64,000 nucleotides of DNA from Bradyrhizobium sp. JYMT SZCCT0428 (lineage in GTDB: Bacteria > Pseudomonadota > Alphaproteobacteria > Rhizobiales > Xanthobacteraceae), in NCBI RefSeq assembly GCF_018131075.1, contig NZ_JAFCLS010000014.1, positions 124,001 to 188,000 of the forward strand, given 5' to 3'. Position numbers and translations under genes: made by a program. Position 1 is the first letter of the stretch, and each line of letters begins with the position of its first letter. Positions 61,203-64,000 of the stretch are shown one piece after another. The notes below the pieces were generated by a model. It was not told the DNA's origin. It worked only from the letters and a program-made list of their open reading frames with translations, and ran no database searches.

Positions 61203-62171
61203 TCAATCGCGCTTCGGCGTCCAGATCTTCGCATCGCCCGCGTTGACCTTTACCGGCAGCAATCCTTCCGCAAAGAACGCATCTGCAATGCGTTGCTGTT
61301 CGGACAGGCCCGGCGCCGTGACGACACCGACCTTGTAGGAACGATGGCTGTTGGCTTCCTTCACCGTCGCCGCATCGATGCCCCAGAGGCCCGACAGCAA
61401 TTTGGCCGCGTCATCCTGATGCGCCTTGACCCATTTGCCGGTCTCGTCGAGCTTGCCGAAGATGGCATTCAGCACGTCACCGCGCCGATCGGCAAACGCT
61501 GCCGACGACAGATAGTATCGCTTGTAGCTCGCAAGGCCGTTGCTGCCGTCGGACAGCACCCGCGCGTTGGACTGCCGCTGGGCGCTGGTCAGGAACGGAT
61601 CCCAGGCCACCCAGGCATCGACATTGCCGCCGATGAAGGCGGCGCGGCCGTCGGCCGGCGTCAGGTAGGCCGGCGAGATATCCTTGAAGCTCAGGCCTGA
61701 TTTGGCGAGCGCGGCAAGCAGCAGGAAATGGCTGCCGGCGCCTTTTGTCACCGCAACCTTCTTGCCCTTCAGGTCGGCCAGCGTCCTGATGGGCGATTCC
61801 GCGCCGACCAGAATGGCCTGCGCCGACGGTGAAGCGGCTTCCTCCGCGATATAGGCAAGCCTGGCGCCGGCGGCCTGCGCGAACAGCGGCACGGTATCGG
61901 CGACGTCGGCGCCAAAATCGATGTTGCCGGTGTTGATCGCCTCCAGCAAAGGCAGGCCGCTGGTGAATTCATGCCATGAAATTCGGACGCCCAGCGGCGC
62001 GAGCGCCTTTTCCAGTTCGCCATTGGTTTTCAGGATGGCCGTCAGCGTCGAGGATTTTTGATAGCCGATGCGAATCGTATCGGAGGGCGGTGTCTGCGCG
62101 GCCACGGATGTTGCTGAAACGACCGCGATGGCTGCGATGGCTCCGATAATTGATGCGGTACGGTTGCCCAT
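61203..62171 (-). CDS. SsuA-type sulfonate-binding protein D
   Basis: A 322-residue periplasmic binding protein with a signal peptide ending near SVAAQTPP. It opens TIRIGYQKSSTLTAIL, then ISWHEFTSGLPLLEAINTGN, DLKGKKVAVTKGAGSHFLLL and DAWVAWDPFLTSAQ. This GYQK opening and FTSG-type segment place it with proteins E and F, not with A and C. It diverges from protein E across a 435-base gap. Confidence 0.92.
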   Translation of the reverse strand: MGNRTASIIGAIAAIAVVSATSVAAQTPPSDTIRIGYQKSSTLTAILKTNGELEKALAPLGVRISWHEFTSGLPLLEAINTGNIDFGADVADTVPLFAQAAGARLAYIAEEAASPSAQAILVGAESPIRTLADLKGKKVAVTKGAGSHFLLLAALAKSGLSFKDISPAYLTPADGRAAFIGGNVDAWVAWDPFLTSAQRQSNARVLSDGSNGLASYKRYYLSSAAFADRRGDVLNAIFGKLDETGKWVKAHQDDAAKLLSGLWGIDAATVKEANSHRSYKVGVVTAPGLSEQQRIADAFFAEGLLPVKVNAGDAKIWTPKRD

Positions 62172-62606
62172 GGAATTTGATCTGCCTGAAATTAAAAGGA
62201 TGCAGCCAAGCTAAAGACGAGGCGACCTCAGTCAACAGAACCGCCGTCTATTGTTGTCCGGCGATCCGCATGACGATGCTACGCCGGCCGCTGTTCGCAG
62301 AGATAAATTCCAAGCTGCATGTTTGATAAGCGTTTGTCGATCTCGGCGGCGGTCGCTTATGACTCTGGATGGATCGGGTTCCGCCGCTGCCTAATGCAAG
62401 ATTAACGAAATGGCGTCGGGCGAGCGTCAAGAAAAATGCGTCGTTGTAAATCGTGTTACGGCAATAAACGCGTCGTCGTGCGACGGCTTGGCAGTGCCGT
62501 CATTGCTATTTTTGCAGAGCACTCGACAGCGTTTCAAAGCGCCACCATCATCTCTTGCATCGCATGATCGCGCAATTTCGCGAGCATGATCGTTCAGGAG
62601 AATGTG
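62172..62606. other. 435-base divergent control region between binding proteins D and E
   Basis: No gene is seen on either strand with a start, a ribosome site and family marks. The stretch includes several AT-rich patches (near 62190, 62300, 62400 and 62450-62520), which suit promoters for both divergent genes. No strong palindrome of the repeat families is present. Confidence 0.4.
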
Positions 62607-63554
62607 ATGAAGCGTCGGGAGTTTCTCGGATTGTCGGTTGCCGGTGCCTTTGTCGCACTGTCGCCGGGTGCACGGGCGCAAGCGCCGGTAAAGGAAATCC
62701 GCATCGGCTATCAGAAGACCGGCGTCCTCGTGATCACGCGGCAGCAGGCCATTCTCGAAAAGCAGTTCGCCGCAAAACAAATTGCCATCAAATGGATCGA
62801 ATTCACGTCGGGCCCGCCATTGCTGGAGGCGATGAGCACCGGCAGTGTCGATCTTGGCGCGGTTGGCGATAGCCCGCCGATCTTTGCCCAGGCCGCGAAT
62901 GCGAACATCGTCTATGTGGCGGCGTCGCCCATCACCAACGGGCAGGGCATTCTGGTTCCCGCCAGTTCCAGCATTCGCACGATTGCCGATCTGAAGGGTA
63001 AGCGGATCGGATTTGCCAAGGGCACCAGCGCGCATAACGTCCTGATAGCGACGCTGGAAAAGGCCGGTCTCACCTACGCCGATATCACGCCGGTCTATCT
63101 GTCGCCGCCCGATGCGGGGCCGGCATTCGCCAATGGCAGCATCGAAGCCTGGGCGATCTGGGATCCATACTTCGCGATCGGCGAGAAAAAGCAGAACGGC
63201 CGGATCCTGATCAACGCCTACGAGGTCGCCAAGACCAATTCGTTCTATCTCGCCAACCGCGACTTCGCGAACACCAACGTTCAGCACACCCGCGACATCA
63301 TCGCCGGCCTGGCGGAAGCCGCCCGCTGGGCGGAAGGAAATCGCGACGCCGTGGCAACCGCGCTCGCCGCCGTGACCGGCGTTCCGCTGGAAGTCCAGAC
63401 CGTCGCGGCCAACCGCGCCTCATTCGCGATCGGAGCGGTGACGGAGCCGATCATCGAGACCCAGCAGGCCGTCGCCGATCGCTTCTTCAAGCTCGGGCTG
63501 ATCCCGAAGCCGATCGTGGTTCGCGACATCGTCTGGCGCAATACCCAGACCTGA
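62607..63554 (+). CDS. SsuA-type sulfonate-binding protein E
   Basis: A 315-residue binding protein started at MKRREFLGLSVAG, eight bases after AGGAG; an upstream ATG at 62586 is possible. The N terminus (KRREFLGLSVAGAFVALSPG) has twin arginines, so Tat export is possible. The mature part opens IRIGYQKTGVLVITRQQAIL with IKWIEFTSGPPLLEAMSTGS, GAVGDSPPIFAQAA and AWAIWDPYFAIGE, a standard SsuA series. It is followed by protein F after 41 bases. Confidence 0.92.
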   Translation: MKRREFLGLSVAGAFVALSPGARAQAPVKEIRIGYQKTGVLVITRQQAILEKQFAAKQIAIKWIEFTSGPPLLEAMSTGSVDLGAVGDSPPIFAQAANANIVYVAASPITNGQGILVPASSSIRTIADLKGKRIGFAKGTSAHNVLIATLEKAGLTYADITPVYLSPPDAGPAFANGSIEAWAIWDPYFAIGEKKQNGRILINAYEVAKTNSFYLANRDFANTNVQHTRDIIAGLAEAARWAEGNRDAVATALAAVTGVPLEVQTVAANRASFAIGAVTEPIIETQQAVADRFFKLGLIPKPIVVRDIVWRNTQT

Positions 63555-63595
63555 GTTCGAGAAAAGCCATTCCAATCAACGCAGAGGATTTCAAC

Positions 63596-64000
63596 ATGAA
63601 GCGTTTCATCAAACGCCTGATCGCGAGCGCCATGCTGTCTCTTGCCATCGTCGGCTCGACGGTCGGCCTCAGCTACGGCCAGGACAAGGTCGTCCGCATC
63701 GGCTTCCAGAAATACGGCAAGCTGGTGCTGCTCAAGAGCAAGGGCACGCTCGAAGGCAAGCTGAAGGCCGCGGGCTATCAGGTGGTATGGACCGAATTTC
63801 CATCCGGGCCGCCGCTGCTCGAGGCGCTCAATGTCGGCGCCATCGATTTCGGCAACACCGGCGAAGCGCCGCCGATCTTCGCGCAGGCCGCGGGCGCGCC
63901 GATCCAGTATGTCGCCTATGAGCCCCCGGCGCCGAAGGGCGAAGCCATCCTGGTGCCGAAGGACAGCAAGATCGCTTCGGTCGCCGATCTCAAAGGCAAG
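63596..64000 (+). CDS. SsuA-type sulfonate-binding protein F, 3' end cut by window
   Basis: The first 135 codons of a sixth binding protein. It has a signal peptide (MKRFIKRLIASAMLSLAIVG, cleavage near LSYGQD), then VRIGFQKYGKLVLLKSKG, TEFPSGPPLLEALNVGAIDF and NTGEAPPIFAQAAG, close to protein E. A GAGG ribosome site precedes the ATG. It lies just downstream of protein E, so they may be co-transcribed, possibly followed by ssu permease and enzyme genes outside the window. Confidence 0.92.
   Translation, partial: MKRFIKRLIASAMLSLAIVGSTVGLSYGQDKVVRIGFQKYGKLVLLKSKGTLEGKLKAAGYQVVWTEFPSGPPLLEALNVGAIDFGNTGEAPPIFAQAAGAPIQYVAYEPPAPKGEAILVPKDSKIASVADLKGK

Noticed and set aside
1..64000. tRNA genes, rRNA, CRISPR arrays, insertion sequences
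   Set aside because: No cloverleaf with a TTCGA-type arm, no spaced direct repeats, and no transposase were recognised while reading; the repeated sequences are inverted repeats without a transposase gene.

Overview
The window is GC-rich alphaproteobacterial chromosome, most likely from Bradyrhizobium or a close relative in the Nitrobacteraceae. The call rests on the hemP/hmuTUV locus divergent from an HmuR-type receptor with an HmuQ-type heme oxygenase, the serC leader hairpins, and many intergenic palindromes of kinds common in that group. I saw no rRNA, tRNA, CRISPR array, insertion sequence, integrase or phage module.

Layout. 1-3.8 kb: a GNAT tail, a small ORF overlapping a serC leader RNA, then serC and serA (serine synthesis). 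3.9-8.2 kb: an exported DUF4139 protein, an enoyl-CoA hydratase homologue and an exported phytase-like esterase. 8.3-17.2 kb: heme iron uptake, with hmuV-hmuU-hmuT-hemP on the minus strand and receptor-hmuQ-hutX-exbB-exbD-tonB on the plus strand. The receptor has a frameshift and hutX has an in-frame TAG. 17.2-21.8 kb: a sugar-type ABC importer without an ATPase and a hydroxyacid dehydrogenase. 22-27.8 kb: a frameshifted chemoreceptor, an amidase, a Bug-type binding protein, an EamA transporter and a DUF1330 protein. 27.9-32.7 kb: a TRAP transporter with a small monooxygenase and a flavin alpha-hydroxy-acid oxidase. 32.7-39.5 kb: an orphan MCE protein, a second EamA transporter, then a LysR-XRE pair divergent from a tandem-GNAT / cysteine hydrolase / 67-aa protein / MFS operon. 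39.5-50.8 kb: ybaK, purA, several hypotheticals, msrB-msrA, an exported TPR-caspase protein and a Dda-like helicase.

50.9-64 kb: the organosulfur region. A luciferase-like flavin enzyme is followed by six SsuA/TauA-type binding proteins (the last cut by the window edge), one permease, one ATPase, a DszC/SfnB-like flavoprotein, an SsuD-like monooxygenase and an Lrp/AsnC regulator. The likely theme is capture of many organosulfur compounds and oxidative release of sulfur.

Several repeat families sit between genes, never clearly inside one. Three genes carry a single-base or single-codon lesion (receptor, hutX, chemoreceptor). The two frameshifts look like one lost G in a short G run, so real decay and sequencing error both remain possible. 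The most interesting unexplained parts are the LysR-XRE/tandem-GNAT cluster, the six binding proteins served by one transporter, the small ORF running through the serC leader, and the 13-bp tandem repeat between hemP and hmuT.
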